A stretch of 16,597 nucleotides of DNA from an uncultured Methanomicrobiales archaeon (GCA_937892275.1 CALAVG010000129.1:1-16597); one strand, 5' to 3'. Counted from the first letter of the stretch, positions 7,062 to 14,116 are shown. Numbers and translations: made by a program. The notes: generated by a model not told the origin, from the letters alone.

Positions 7062-8515
7062 TGCGTCCCCTCCGCACTCTTCAGGGCATCAATGACCGCC
7101 ATGGCTTTGTTCAGACACTCCTGATACTCATTCTCGGGAACGGAGTCGGCGACAATCCCTGCACCGCTGCGTACGAAGACCTTGCCGTTCTTCTTGTATG
7201 CGATGCGTATGGCGATGGCCGTATCCAGGTTGCCCGAGAAATCGATGTATCCGATCGCCCCCCCGTAGATTCCGCGCTTGTTGTCCTCCAGATCGTTGAT
7301 GAGCTGACAGGCCCTAATCTTCGGAGCCCCGGACAACGTTCCCGCAGGGAGTATTGAGTCAATAGTGTCGAGCGCATCCACATCGTCCCTGATCTCTCCC
7401 CTCACGGTGGAACCGATATGCATGACGTGAGAGAACCTCTGTATGCTATGATACTTCTCCAGATGAACGCTCCCGAACTTGGATATCTTACCGATGTCGT
7501 TCCTTCCCAGGTCCACCAGCATGTTGTGCTCTGCCAGTTCCTTCTCGTCCGAGAGCAGGTTCCTCTCGAGCTCGAGATCCTCTTCGGGCGTCCTTCCCCT
7601 ACGGCGTGTCCCTGCCAGAGGGAATGTGTGGACGATGCCGTCCTCCAGTTTGACCAGGGTTTCAGGTGAAGCACCGGCGACCTCCATGTCGGAACCGGAG
7701 AAGTAGAACATGTACGGGGAAGGATTGGATCTCCTCAGGTGGTTGTACACCGGGAGGAGACTTCCTTCGAAATCGGCTTCAAGACGGTTGGACAGGACTA
7801 TCTGGAAGATATCTCCCTCGCGTATGTGCCCCTTTGCCGTCTCCACCATATAGCAGAAACGCTCCTTGTCGAACATCGCCCTGATGTCCGATCCAAGATG
7901 TCCGGAGATGCCCTTTTTGCGGTTACCTTTCAGTATGAGATCCCTCATGGCCTCGAGCTCCAGCATAGCTCTGTTGTAGGAAGTTTCGTAATCCTTCAGA
8001 CGGACATTGGAGATCAGAAGGATACAGTTCTCGTAATTGTCGAAGACGATCAGCTTATCGAACAGCATTAGGTCGACATCCTGGAAATCCTCGGAATCCT
8101 CAGCGTCGAGCTTCAGCGTGGGTTCGGAGTATTTCAGATAATCATACGAGAAATAACCCACAAGACCTCCGGTGAATGACGGGAATCCGGGCACTCTGTA
8201 TCCTCTGTAGTCCTCAAGGACCTGGCGGATGTACCTATCGGGATCGTCCGTATCTATCTTCAGATCGCCGACCACCATATGCCCGTTCTTGCATGTGACC
8301 GACAGTTTGGGATCGTATCCCAGGAAAGAGTAGCGCCCCCATGAGCGATCCTGTTCCGCACTTTCCAGAAGGAAGCAGTGGCTGGATACGTTCATCAGAA
8401 TCTCTGCGACAATGCTTGGCTCCAGTCCCCTCCTCTCCAATCTCATGCAGAGGGGACAGATATCGTAGGATCCCTGTTCCGCTATTCTCTTGACCTCATC
8501 CAGAGTCGGCTCCAT
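7058..8515 (-). CDS. trpE: Anthranilate synthase component I
   Basis: TrpE makes anthranilate from chorismate and is the committed step to tryptophan. The 485-aa protein has LLES (49-52), part of the tryptophan feedback site, then the chorismate-binding domain: GASPETLVKL (281-290), AGTRRRG (301-307), DEKELAEHNMLVDLGRND (323-340), GTLSGAPKIRA (392-402), YGGAIGY (417-423) and VRSGAGIVADS. I chose the ATG at 8515 because GGAGGG lies five bases before it and homology starts nearby; an ATG at 8545 would add ten residues and lies inside the inverted repeat at 8527-8546. It is the first gene of the trp operon. The LLES motif predicts inhibition by tryptophan, and the upstream repeat predicts transcriptional control. 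Confidence 0.96.
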   Translation of the reverse strand: MEPTLDEVKRIAEQGSYDICPLCMRLERRGLEPSIVAEILMNVSSHCFLLESAEQDRSWGRYSFLGYDPKLSVTCKNGHMVVGDLKIDTDDPDRYIRQVLEDYRGYRVPGFPSFTGGLVGYFSYDYLKYSEPTLKLDAEDSEDFQDVDLMLFDKLIVFDNYENCILLISNVRLKDYETSYNRAMLELEAMRDLILKGNRKKGISGHLGSDIRAMFDKERFCYMVETAKGHIREGDIFQIVLSNRLEADFEGSLLPVYNHLRRSNPSPYMFYFSGSDMEVAGASPETLVKLEDGIVHTFPLAGTRRRGRTPEEDLELERNLLSDEKELAEHNMLVDLGRNDIGKISKFGSVHLEKYHSIQRFSHVMHIGSTVRGEIRDDVDALDTIDSILPAGTLSGAPKIRACQLINDLEDNKRGIYGGAIGYIDFSGNLDTAIAIRIAYKKNGKVFVRSGAGIVADSVPENEYQECLNKAMAVIDALKSAEGTQ

Positions 8516-8520
8516 TTTAA

Positions 8521-8526
8521 CCCTCC
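8521..8526 (-). promoter_or_regulatory. Strong ribosome binding site of trpE
   Basis: The minus strand reads GGAGGG followed by five bases and the ATG at 8515. This site decides the trpE start. It directly adjoins the inverted repeat at 8527-8546. Confidence 0.75.
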
Positions 8527-8546
8527 AATGTACTTTTCTATACATT
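8527..8546. promoter_or_regulatory. Putative trp operator 1 (trpE side)
   Basis: Inverted repeat AATGTAC / ATACATT with a 6-base spacer; the outer C and G at 8526 and 8547 also pair. It matches the dyads at 8615 and 8710 in arm length, spacing and sequence. It lies between the probable trpE TATA box and the ribosome binding site, where a bound protein would block transcription. In Methanothermobacter the regulator TrpY binds TGTACA-type TRP boxes before trpE and trpB2; by analogy this is a tryptophan-responsive operator. The regulator gene is not in the window. Confidence 0.65.
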
Positions 8547-8549
8547 GTT

Positions 8550-8562
8550 GTATATTTTATTT
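8550..8562 (-). promoter_or_regulatory. Probable TATA box of the trp operon
   Basis: The minus strand reads AAATAAAATATAC. Counting about 26 bases downstream puts initiation near 8529, just before the ribosome binding site and within operator 1. Another AT-rich candidate (TTTATTTATAC on the minus strand) lies at 8583-8593, so the exact box is uncertain. Confidence 0.4.
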
Positions 8563-8614
8563 AATTGTTTGAATTAATCATCGTATAAATAAATTAAGTA
8601 TAATTTTGTTAAAT

Positions 8615-8634
8615 ATTGTATCTTTTAATACAAT
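8615..8634. promoter_or_regulatory. Putative trp operator 2 (middle of the divergent region)
   Basis: Perfect 7-bp inverted repeat ATTGTAT / ATACAAT with a 6-base spacer, the same geometry as the flanking dyads. It starts 88 bp from operator 1 and 95 bp from operator 3. It may allow looping or control of both promoters. Confidence 0.55.
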
Positions 8635-8649
8635 AATGAATTTCATTAT
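8633..8649. promoter_or_regulatory. AT-rich palindrome next to operator 2
   Basis: ATAATGA and TCATTAT pair around a 3-base centre. It touches operator 2 but lacks the TGTA/TACA core. It may be chance in AT-rich DNA or a site for another factor. Confidence 0.25.
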
Positions 8650-8709
8650 ACATCAAAACTCCCAAGATAGTTCGAACTAATACCTCAATTTAGTATTCAA
8701 ATAGACTTT

Positions 8710-8729
8710 AATGTATATTATAATACATT
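8710..8729. promoter_or_regulatory. Putative trp operator 3 (trpB2 side)
   Basis: Perfect inverted repeat AATGTAT / ATACATT with a 6-base spacer, extended by one pair (T8709/A8730). The arms are nearly identical to operator 1 on the trpE side. It sits just upstream of the trpB2 TATA box, so a bound protein could hinder TBP/TFB. Confidence 0.65.
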
Positions 8730-8736
8730 ACTGAAC

Positions 8737-8750
8737 AATATAATTATATA
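8737..8750 (+). promoter_or_regulatory. TATA box of trpB2
   Basis: The stretch ATATAATTATATAT is centred roughly 26-30 bases before the ATG at 8773, and no Shine-Dalgarno precedes that ATG. The spacing fits a leaderless transcript. Confidence 0.5.
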
Positions 8751-8772
8751 TCCATCTTTTTTGCCCTAAAAC

Positions 8773-10104
8773 ATGGCAATACCGAAAGATGCAAGAATCA
8801 ATCTGTCGCCAGAGGACATCCCCAAGAGATGGTACAATCTGGCATCCGACCTACCCGACCTGAAACCCCCTCTAAATCCCGGAACCGGCGAAATCGCCAA
8901 GCCCTCGGATTTTGAGCCGATCTTCTGTAAGGAGATCATCAAGCAGGAAGGCAGCACGGAGCGCTACATAGACATCCCCGAGGAGGTCCGCGACAACCTG
9001 ATCTACCTCAACAGACCTGCACCCCTGCAGAGGGCCTACAGGCTTGAGAAGTACCTCAAGACACCCGCGAAGATCTACTTCAAGAGGGAGGACATGAGCC
9101 CCCTCGGAAGCCACAAGGGTAACACAGCACTGGCACAGGCGTATTACAACGCTGAGGCCGGTATCCACACCCTGACCACCGAGACCGGTGCGGGACAGTG
9201 GGGAACCGCTCTCGCCATGGTATCCAACCTCTACGACCTGGACACCACCGTCTTCATGGTCAAGGGAAGTTTCATGGCAAAGCCCCTCAGGAAGACGATC
9301 ATCAACACCTATGGTGCGAAGATCTACGCCTCGCCCAGCGAGTACACCGAATTCGGAAAGAAGGTCCTCAAGGAGCACCCGGATACATCCGGATCGTTGG
9401 GAATCGCCATCTCCGAAGCATGCGAGCTGGCAGCGAAGGACCCGGGAACGAACTACTCCCTCGGAAGCGTACTGAACCACGTCATGCTGCATCAGACCGT
9501 CATCGGACAGGAGACCATGCAGCAGATGGAGATCGGTGAGATCACCCCCGACTACGTCGTGGCATGTACCGGCGGAGGATCCAACTTCGGAGGTATGGTG
9601 TTCCCGATGCTCGGAAAGAAGATCAGAGGCGAAGGATTCAAGGACACCCAGTTCGTCGCTGTTGAGCCCAAAGCGGCCCCCAGTCTCACGAAGGGAGAGT
9701 TCAAGTACGACTTCGGAGACACCGGAGGATTCACCCCCTTGCTGATGATGTACACCCTCGGAAGCGAGTTCATACCCAACGCTATCCACGCAGGAGGACT
9801 CAGGTACCACGGAATGTCCCCCTTGGTATCCGCAGCATACGACTCCGGAATGATCTCGGCCAGATCATACGACCAGACCGCGACCTTCGAGGCAGGACTG
9901 CTGTTCGCAAGGACCGAAGGTATCATCCCCGCACCGGAATCCTGTCACGCACTGAAGGGAGCCATCGACCTGGCACTTGATGCGAAGGCCAAGAACGAGG
10001 AGAAGACCATCGTGTTCTGTCTCTCCGGACACGGTCTGCTGGACCTGTACGGATACGAGCAGTACATGGACGGAACCCTTCCGTCCTCGGATATCGAAGG
10101 CTGA
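8773..10104 (+). CDS. trpB2: Tryptophan synthase beta-like protein TrpB2
   Basis: This 443-aa PLP enzyme belongs to the TrpB2 family, longer than TrpB1 and diverged from it, which is found in many archaea and some bacteria. It carries RPAPLQRA (81-88), KREDMSPLGSHKGN (104-117) with PLP lysine Lys115, TETGAGQWG with Glu137, and GGGSNFGG (267-274). TrpB2 enzymes make tryptophan from indole and serine, and it has been proposed that they salvage free indole rather than serve a tight TrpA complex. Its role beside a complete trpBA pair is inferred. It is divergent from trpE, shares the inverted repeats with it, and ends before a strong hairpin terminator. Codon use is strongly biased (GGA, ATC, AAG, CTC), which may mean high expression. 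Confidence 0.95.
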   Translation: MAIPKDARINLSPEDIPKRWYNLASDLPDLKPPLNPGTGEIAKPSDFEPIFCKEIIKQEGSTERYIDIPEEVRDNLIYLNRPAPLQRAYRLEKYLKTPAKIYFKREDMSPLGSHKGNTALAQAYYNAEAGIHTLTTETGAGQWGTALAMVSNLYDLDTTVFMVKGSFMAKPLRKTIINTYGAKIYASPSEYTEFGKKVLKEHPDTSGSLGIAISEACELAAKDPGTNYSLGSVLNHVMLHQTVIGQETMQQMEIGEITPDYVVACTGGGSNFGGMVFPMLGKKIRGEGFKDTQFVAVEPKAAPSLTKGEFKYDFGDTGGFTPLLMMYTLGSEFIPNAIHAGGLRYHGMSPLVSAAYDSGMISARSYDQTATFEAGLLFARTEGIIPAPESCHALKGAIDLALDAKAKNEEKTIVFCLSGHGLLDLYGYEQYMDGTLPSSDIEG

Positions 10105-10116
10105 AACCAATTCTCT

Positions 10117-10136
10117 TCCTCCCCTCCGGGGGAGGA
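10117..10136 (+). terminator. Hairpin terminator after trpB2
   Basis: TCCTCCCC and GGGGAGGA form a perfect 8-bp GC-rich stem with a TCCG loop, 13 bases after the trpB2 stop. A pyrimidine- and T-rich stretch follows (CTCTTTTGATCTTTATCTTC). Confidence 0.65.
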
Positions 10137-10351
10137 TTCTATCACTCTTTTGATCTTTATCTTCGCTTTCTAGGAATCGATATCCTCTCAGTAATTGAAT
10201 ACAATAATCATACTCAAGGAGATGAGGAATGGATAATAAACCTAAACTTCACCTCCAATATTACTGATAATTCCATATTTCACCAGATAGTATCGTGATA
10301 TGATACTTGTTGGAGAAATCATCCGTCTAATGTCTAGATACAAAGAATACT
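10137..10351. other. AT-rich intergenic region between two terminators
   Basis: There is no credible gene here. It lies between the convergent ends of trpB2 and the 5'-nucleotidase. The only structure seen is a 6-bp inverted repeat, AGTATC / GATACT, at 10289-10307. A 12-codon frame at 10229 after an AGGAGATGAGG-like stretch is too short to support. Confidence 0.4.
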
Positions 10352-10374
10352 AAAAAGGGTTGGAGGCCCAACCC
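10352..10374 (-). terminator. Intrinsic-type terminator after the 5'-nucleotidase
   Basis: On the minus strand GGGTTGG and CCAACCC form a 7-bp stem with a 4-base loop, followed at once by TTTTT (10356-10352). It lies 16 bases beyond the nucleotidase stop. Confidence 0.75.
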
Positions 10375-10389
10375 CATGTTTCCATCGGC

Positions 10390-11898
10390 TCAGACCTCCA
10401 CGAGCCTTCCGCCTTGTATGGTCGACTCGGTTATCGTCTCGATCTCCGTGATGTAATCGATCACCGAGTAATTGATCTCGACAAATTCCTGCCCCTTGTA
10501 TTTGGTGAGATATTCGTGACCGTCCCCGCCTCCGGCGAGATAATCCGTCGCTGCCAGCTTGTAGGTCGCATCCTTATCGATTTCCTTTCCATCCTTTGTT
10601 ATCGAAACGATCTCATAACCTCCGTCGACGGCTTTGTACGTCACAGTCATACCAGAGAACTGAAGGAATCCTCCGTCATCCTTCTGAGCAAATGATTGCT
10701 TCATCGCATCCCAGAGGACAGACCCCGGGACTTCGAAAAGGACCAAGGTGTTCAGATATGGCATCATGGCATACACGGAACCGTTCGTGACATCCCCTAC
10801 AGGGATCGAAGCACGCAGCGCACCTGAATTGATTATTGCGATATCTGCACCGCTCTTGATGCGCATGACATCGGTGACGAAATCACCGAGGTTGGTCTCG
10901 TTGTTCCTGATGATCTTCTTGGTCCCCTCGAGTTCGACCTCGGTCTCGCCGATCTTCTTCTTGAGGATCTCTTCCTGTTCGGCCTCGACCTTTGCGATCG
11001 TCTTGGTAACGGCCTCGTTCTCCAATGCCGGACCTCTATACAACTTGGCACTGATGGTCTTGTTTGTGACCTTGATGACCCCGACATTCTCCAGGAATTG
11101 TCCGGTCGAAGCGATCACCGTATCGCTGGGAAGGAGCTCGATGGAACCGTCACAGACCTTTCCGTTCTCCATCTCCGTGTGACTGTGACCGTCGATGAAG
11201 ATATCGATCCCCTTCACCTTGTTGCATATCTGGTCGGAGGTCTTGAATCCCTCGTCGACGACACCTATGTGCCCTACACATACGATGTAGTCGACCTTCT
11301 CGCTCTTCAGCTGGGCGACCATGCGCTCCGCGGCCTCGATGGGATCGGTGATGCGGACATCCTCGATACCTTCCTGTTTGACGGACTCCACGGTCTCTTC
11401 CGTGAGAAGACCGAAGAACCCAACCTTGACATTGCCCTTCTCCAGGACCTTGTACTCTTCGAAAACGCTCTTTCCTGTATCCTTGTAAACCATGTTGGCG
11501 CATATTATGGGATAGGTAGTCTTCTTCGATACTTCCAGATATGAGGCCAATCCGTAATCGAACTCATGGTTACCGGGTATCCCCAGATCATACTGGACCG
11601 CATTCATCACTTCGATGGATGCCGCGCCTTTCGTCAACGGACCCATCGGCGAACCTTGAATGTAGTCCCCTGCATCGATTGTGAATACTATGCTGTCCTT
11701 GGAATACTGTTCCTTCAGAGCTGCCACGGTCGCAAAACCGCAGTTGTCCCCCGAATAATGGCAGTGTGAATCGTTCGTGTGGATGACGACGAACGATTTG
11801 TCCGCATCAGAATCATTATAAATGACTATGGATGCGGCCAATGCGGCTATCACAGCGATAACAGCGACCGCCAGAATGATCATTTTGTTGTCTTTCAT
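10390..11898 (-). CDS. Membrane-anchored 5'-nucleotidase / UshA-family metallophosphoesterase
   Basis: This 502-aa protein begins with a short basic end and one hydrophobic segment (residues 6-27), a signal anchor or uncleaved signal peptide that would place the enzyme outside the membrane. The metallophosphoesterase domain follows: HTNDSHCH (40-47), AGDYIQG (76-82), GIPGNHEFDYG (106-116), VGHIG (208-212) and GHSH (237-240), which supply the dimetal ligands. The C-terminal 5'-nucleotidase domain (about 315-495) has TNLGDF, NSGALRASIP and AATDYLAGGGDGH for substrate binding. Members hydrolyse 5'-nucleotides or UDP-sugars; the exact substrate cannot be read here. I chose the ATG at 11898 because the hydrophobic segment follows directly; a GTG at 11949 would put 17 extra residues in front. 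It has no clear ribosome binding site, is a single gene with its own terminator, and has no evident link to the aromatic genes. Confidence 0.9.
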   Translation of the reverse strand: MKDNKMIILAVAVIAVIAALAASIVIYNDSDADKSFVVIHTNDSHCHYSGDNCGFATVAALKEQYSKDSIVFTIDAGDYIQGSPMGPLTKGAASIEVMNAVQYDLGIPGNHEFDYGLASYLEVSKKTTYPIICANMVYKDTGKSVFEEYKVLEKGNVKVGFFGLLTEETVESVKQEGIEDVRITDPIEAAERMVAQLKSEKVDYIVCVGHIGVVDEGFKTSDQICNKVKGIDIFIDGHSHTEMENGKVCDGSIELLPSDTVIASTGQFLENVGVIKVTNKTISAKLYRGPALENEAVTKTIAKVEAEQEEILKKKIGETEVELEGTKKIIRNNETNLGDFVTDVMRIKSGADIAIINSGALRASIPVGDVTNGSVYAMMPYLNTLVLFEVPGSVLWDAMKQSFAQKDDGGFLQFSGMTVTYKAVDGGYEIVSITKDGKEIDKDATYKLAATDYLAGGGDGHEYLTKYKGQEFVEINYSVIDYITEIETITESTIQGGRLVEV

Positions 11899-12008
11899 GA
11901 GGGTTGGAACGACTTTTTCGTAGTTAAGACGAACGTTCGCCGATGGCACAAACGTCTGGCTAGATCGATTATAGATCTGCGATAGACGATGTTATCAACT
12001 TCATCGAT

Positions 12009-12089
12009 ATGAGCGAATACAACTCAATAAGGATCTGGTGCTCCGAGATGTTCAAACGAATTGCGGAAAAGCTATCATCTGATGACTGA
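12009..12089 (+). other. Small ORF or gene remnant, doubtful
   Basis: A 26-residue frame starts with ATG at 12009 and ends in TGA; without a start codon the frame is open from 11964 (41 residues). The sequence looks like an amphipathic helix (INFIDMSEYN ... EMFKRIAEKL). It could be the tail of a decayed gene or a small protein. There is no ribosome binding site and no recognised family. Confidence 0.15.
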
Positions 12090-12151
12090 AGAAGGAACAT
12101 GCACGTAATCAGCTAGATCGGCCTACATCTTTCCGTCCATTCATACAGATA

Positions 12152-12161
12152 CATTATTATA
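12152..12161 (+). promoter_or_regulatory. Probable TATA box of the aromatic operon
   Basis: CATTATTATA lies 72 bases before the tyrA ATG. Initiation about 26 bases further would fall inside the 23-bp palindrome. A second candidate, TTTGATAAGAT near 12197-12207, would instead give a nearly leaderless tyrA mRNA. Confidence 0.35.
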
Positions 12162-12165
12162 GTGT

Positions 12166-12188
12166 ACCGTGCTAGCACGTAGCACGGT
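12166..12188. promoter_or_regulatory. 23-bp palindrome, putative operator of the aromatic operon
   Basis: ACCGTGCTA and TAGCACGGT are perfect 9-bp inverted arms around GCACG. The hexamer TAGCAC occurs twice in direct orientation and once inverted, so a second palindrome (GTGCTAGCAC, 12169-12178) is nested in it. It lies just downstream of the probable TATA box, where a repressor would act. Confidence 0.55.
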
Positions 12189-12233
12189 TGCAATCATTTG
12201 ATAAGATGATTCGCCATACTGAAAAGTGATCAG

Positions 12234-13286
12234 ATGGAACTAGACACCCTGAGAGACGAGATCCGCAAGAGGGATGAGGAGATCATCAGGCTTATCTCCG
12301 AACGCACCAGATTGGCCGAACAGGTCGGTGAATACAAGAGGGAGCATGATCTTCCCGTGAGGAACGCGGCTGTCGAGAAGAAGGTAATAGCCAGATATGT
12401 GGACATCGGTGCCGCGGCAGGCCTCAGCGAAGAGGTCATGACCACAGTCTCCAAGGCCCTCATCAAAGAGGCCGTCGATGTCGAATCTGCCCTTCCCATC
12501 CCGACCGAACCCAAGAAGGTCGCCATCATAGGAGGTGCCGGTAAGATGGGCGCATGGACCGCCAATTTCCTAAAGAAGGACGGGCATAACGTCATAATCA
12601 TAGACCCTGCATCGGACAACGGTCTCACAATAGAGGACTGCAAAGGATGCGACATCATCATCGTATCAGTACCGATACATCTTGCTGACGGCATACTATC
12701 CGAACTCGATTCCATCTGTGACAGGGACTGTCTCATATTCGACCTGACATCCCTCAAGACCCCCATCGTAGAAAGGCTGAAGGGTATGGCCAAGACACGC
12801 AAGGTCTGCTCTGTACACCAGATGTTCGGCCCCTCCGCCACATCCCTGTACGGGAGGAACCTCATCATCTGCGACTGCGGTAACGGTCAGGCCGTAAAGG
12901 AAGCCAGAAGACTATTCGACGACAGGGGAGGCAACTTCAGGATCATGGACATCACCGAACACGACGGATACATGTCCTACGTCCTCGGACTCACACATGC
13001 CGTGAACATAGCCCTCTTCACCGTACTGCAGAGAAGCGGATACAGCTTCGAGGACCTCTTAACGGTGTCATCCACCACATTCAACAAGGGTCTCGACACC
13101 AACAGGTCCGTGGCCTCGGAGGATCCGATGCTGTACTACGAGATCCAGCACATGAACTCCCACAGGGACGAGATGTGGGGCCTCTTCTCCGAGGCAGTGT
13201 CCGATCTCAGGGAGGACTCCCTGAGCGACGACCCGAGCGGGTTCGTAGGCCTCATGGACGCCGGAAGGGAGTATTTCAAAGGTTAA
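12234..13286 (+). CDS. tyrA: Chorismate mutase-prephenate dehydrogenase fusion
   Basis: The 350-aa bifunctional enzyme turns chorismate into prephenate and then, with NAD(P), into 4-hydroxyphenylpyruvate for tyrosine. Residues 1 to about 88 are an AroQ-type chorismate mutase: LRDEI with Arg7, ISERTRLAEQV with Arg24, and Lys35. The dehydrogenase follows, with the Rossmann loop IIGGAGKMG (98-106), HQMFGP (195-200) and GLTHAVN (252-258). The domain order is that of the enterobacterial T-protein. In the mutase, the usual RE pair after the PVR loop is VE (Val47-Glu48), so one expected active-site arginine is missing. There is no strong ribosome binding site; GTGATC lies two bases before the ATG. 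First gene of the aromatic operon; 41 AT-rich bases separate it from the next gene. Confidence 0.93.
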   Translation: MELDTLRDEIRKRDEEIIRLISERTRLAEQVGEYKREHDLPVRNAAVEKKVIARYVDIGAAAGLSEEVMTTVSKALIKEAVDVESALPIPTEPKKVAIIGGAGKMGAWTANFLKKDGHNVIIIDPASDNGLTIEDCKGCDIIIVSVPIHLADGILSELDSICDRDCLIFDLTSLKTPIVERLKGMAKTRKVCSVHQMFGPSATSLYGRNLIICDCGNGQAVKEARRLFDDRGGNFRIMDITEHDGYMSYVLGLTHAVNIALFTVLQRSGYSFEDLLTVSSTTFNKGLDTNRSVASEDPMLYYEIQHMNSHRDEMWGLFSEAVSDLREDSLSDDPSGFVGLMDAGREYFKG

Positions 13287-13313
13287 GCTATTATTAATTA
13301 AAAGTTAAGATAA

Positions 13314-13319
13314 GGGAGG
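13314..13319 (+). promoter_or_regulatory. Ribosome binding site of ADH synthase
   Basis: GGGAGG stands eight bases before the ATG at 13328. The preceding 26 bases (TTATTAATTAAAAG and flanks) are AT-rich and could hold an internal promoter. Confidence 0.55.
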
Positions 13320-13327
13320 AAACAGCG

Positions 13328-14116
13328 ATGTATGGAAAGAGCATACGCATGGAAAGGATAACCGACAGGAAGACCGGGAACGCGGTCATAGTGCCGATGG
13401 ACCACGGGATATCGGTCGGTCCGGTGGAAGGGCTGATCGACATGAGGAAGACCGTGGACGACGTCTCGAACGGAGGAGCGACCGCGGTCCTGATGCACAA
13501 GGGCCTCATAAGATACTCGTACCGCCAGTCGGGAAGGGACGTCGGCCTCATCATGCACCTGTCGGCGTCCACGGACCTCGGCCCCAACAGGAACAGCAAG
13601 GTCCAGATCACCACGATCGAGGAGGCCATCAAGTACGGCGCCGACGCGGTATCCATCCACATCAACTTCGGGTCGGTCGACGAGCCCTCGATGCTTGAGC
13701 AGGCGGGCAAGATCTCGGAGCAGTGCAACGACTGGGGCATGCCCCTCATCATCATGGCCTACCCCCGCGGCCCGGAGATCAAGAACTCCTACGACCCGGA
13801 GGCGATCGCGCACTGCGCTAGGGCGGCCTCCGAGATAGGCGCTGACCTGGTCAAGGTCAGCTACACCGGCGACATAGACACCTTCAGGGACGTCTGCAGG
13901 GGGGCGCTGGCCCCCGTCGTCATCGCGGGAGGTCCCAAGATGGGCTCCGACATGGAGATCCTCAACATGGTCCACGATTCGATAGAGGCCGGAGGACACG
14001 GTGTGTCCATCGGAAGGAACGTCTTCCAGAACAAGAACGTCATGGGTATCACCAAGGCGATCTCCAGCATAGTCCTGGACGGCTTCTCGGTGGAAGAGGC
14101 CGCCAAATTCATCTGA
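13328..14116 (+). CDS. 2-amino-3,7-dideoxy-D-threo-hept-6-ulosonate synthase
   Basis: This aldolase-family enzyme (ADH synthase, AroA') starts the archaeal shikimate route. It condenses 6-deoxy-5-ketofructose 1-phosphate with L-aspartate semialdehyde in place of the DAHP synthase reaction. The 262-aa barrel shows VPMDHGIS (22-29) with Asp25, MAYPRGP (143-149), the Schiff-base lysine Lys176 in VKVSYTGD, and phosphate-binding IAGGPK and SIGRNVFQ (227-234). A class I fructose-bisphosphate aldolase is the related alternative, but the next gene, DHQ synthase II, makes ADH synthase the better call. The MDHG and YPRG motifs and length are standard for the pair. From here rightward GC content is clearly higher than to the left. 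Confidence 0.93.
   Translation: MYGKSIRMERITDRKTGNAVIVPMDHGISVGPVEGLIDMRKTVDDVSNGGATAVLMHKGLIRYSYRQSGRDVGLIMHLSASTDLGPNRNSKVQITTIEEAIKYGADAVSIHINFGSVDEPSMLEQAGKISEQCNDWGMPLIIMAYPRGPEIKNSYDPEAIAHCARAASEIGADLVKVSYTGDIDTFRDVCRGALAPVVIAGGPKMGSDMEILNMVHDSIEAGGHGVSIGRNVFQNKNVMGITKAISSIVLDGFSVEEAAKFI

Larger units (their letters stand above)
11899..12233. other. Divergent intergenic region, nucleotidase to tyrA
   Basis: This 335-bp region separates two divergent genes. It holds an upstream TATA-like sequence for tyrA, a 23-bp palindrome at 12166-12188, and a 41-codon open frame of doubtful status (11964-12089). The nucleotidase promoter may be CTTAACTACG on the minus strand (11919-11928), about 26 bases before its ATG; it is weak. 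No RNA gene was recognised. Confidence 0.4.

Noticed and set aside
8516..8772. Bacterial trp attenuator or T-box leader
   Set aside because: No leader peptide with Trp codons, no T-box motif and no GC-rich terminator upstream of trpE.
8872..9810. Long minus-strand ORF inside trpB2
   Set aside because: It mirrors a strongly biased coding strand, with low-complexity composition and no recognised motifs.
10229..10267. Twelve-codon ORF with a purine-rich upstream sequence
   Set aside because: Too short, no homology, between two terminators; GGAGATGAGG is likely chance.
12149..12167. ATACATT ... GTGTAC near the tyrA TATA box as a fourth trp operator
   Set aside because: The half-sites are everted and spaced differently from the three dyads, so the geometry does not match.
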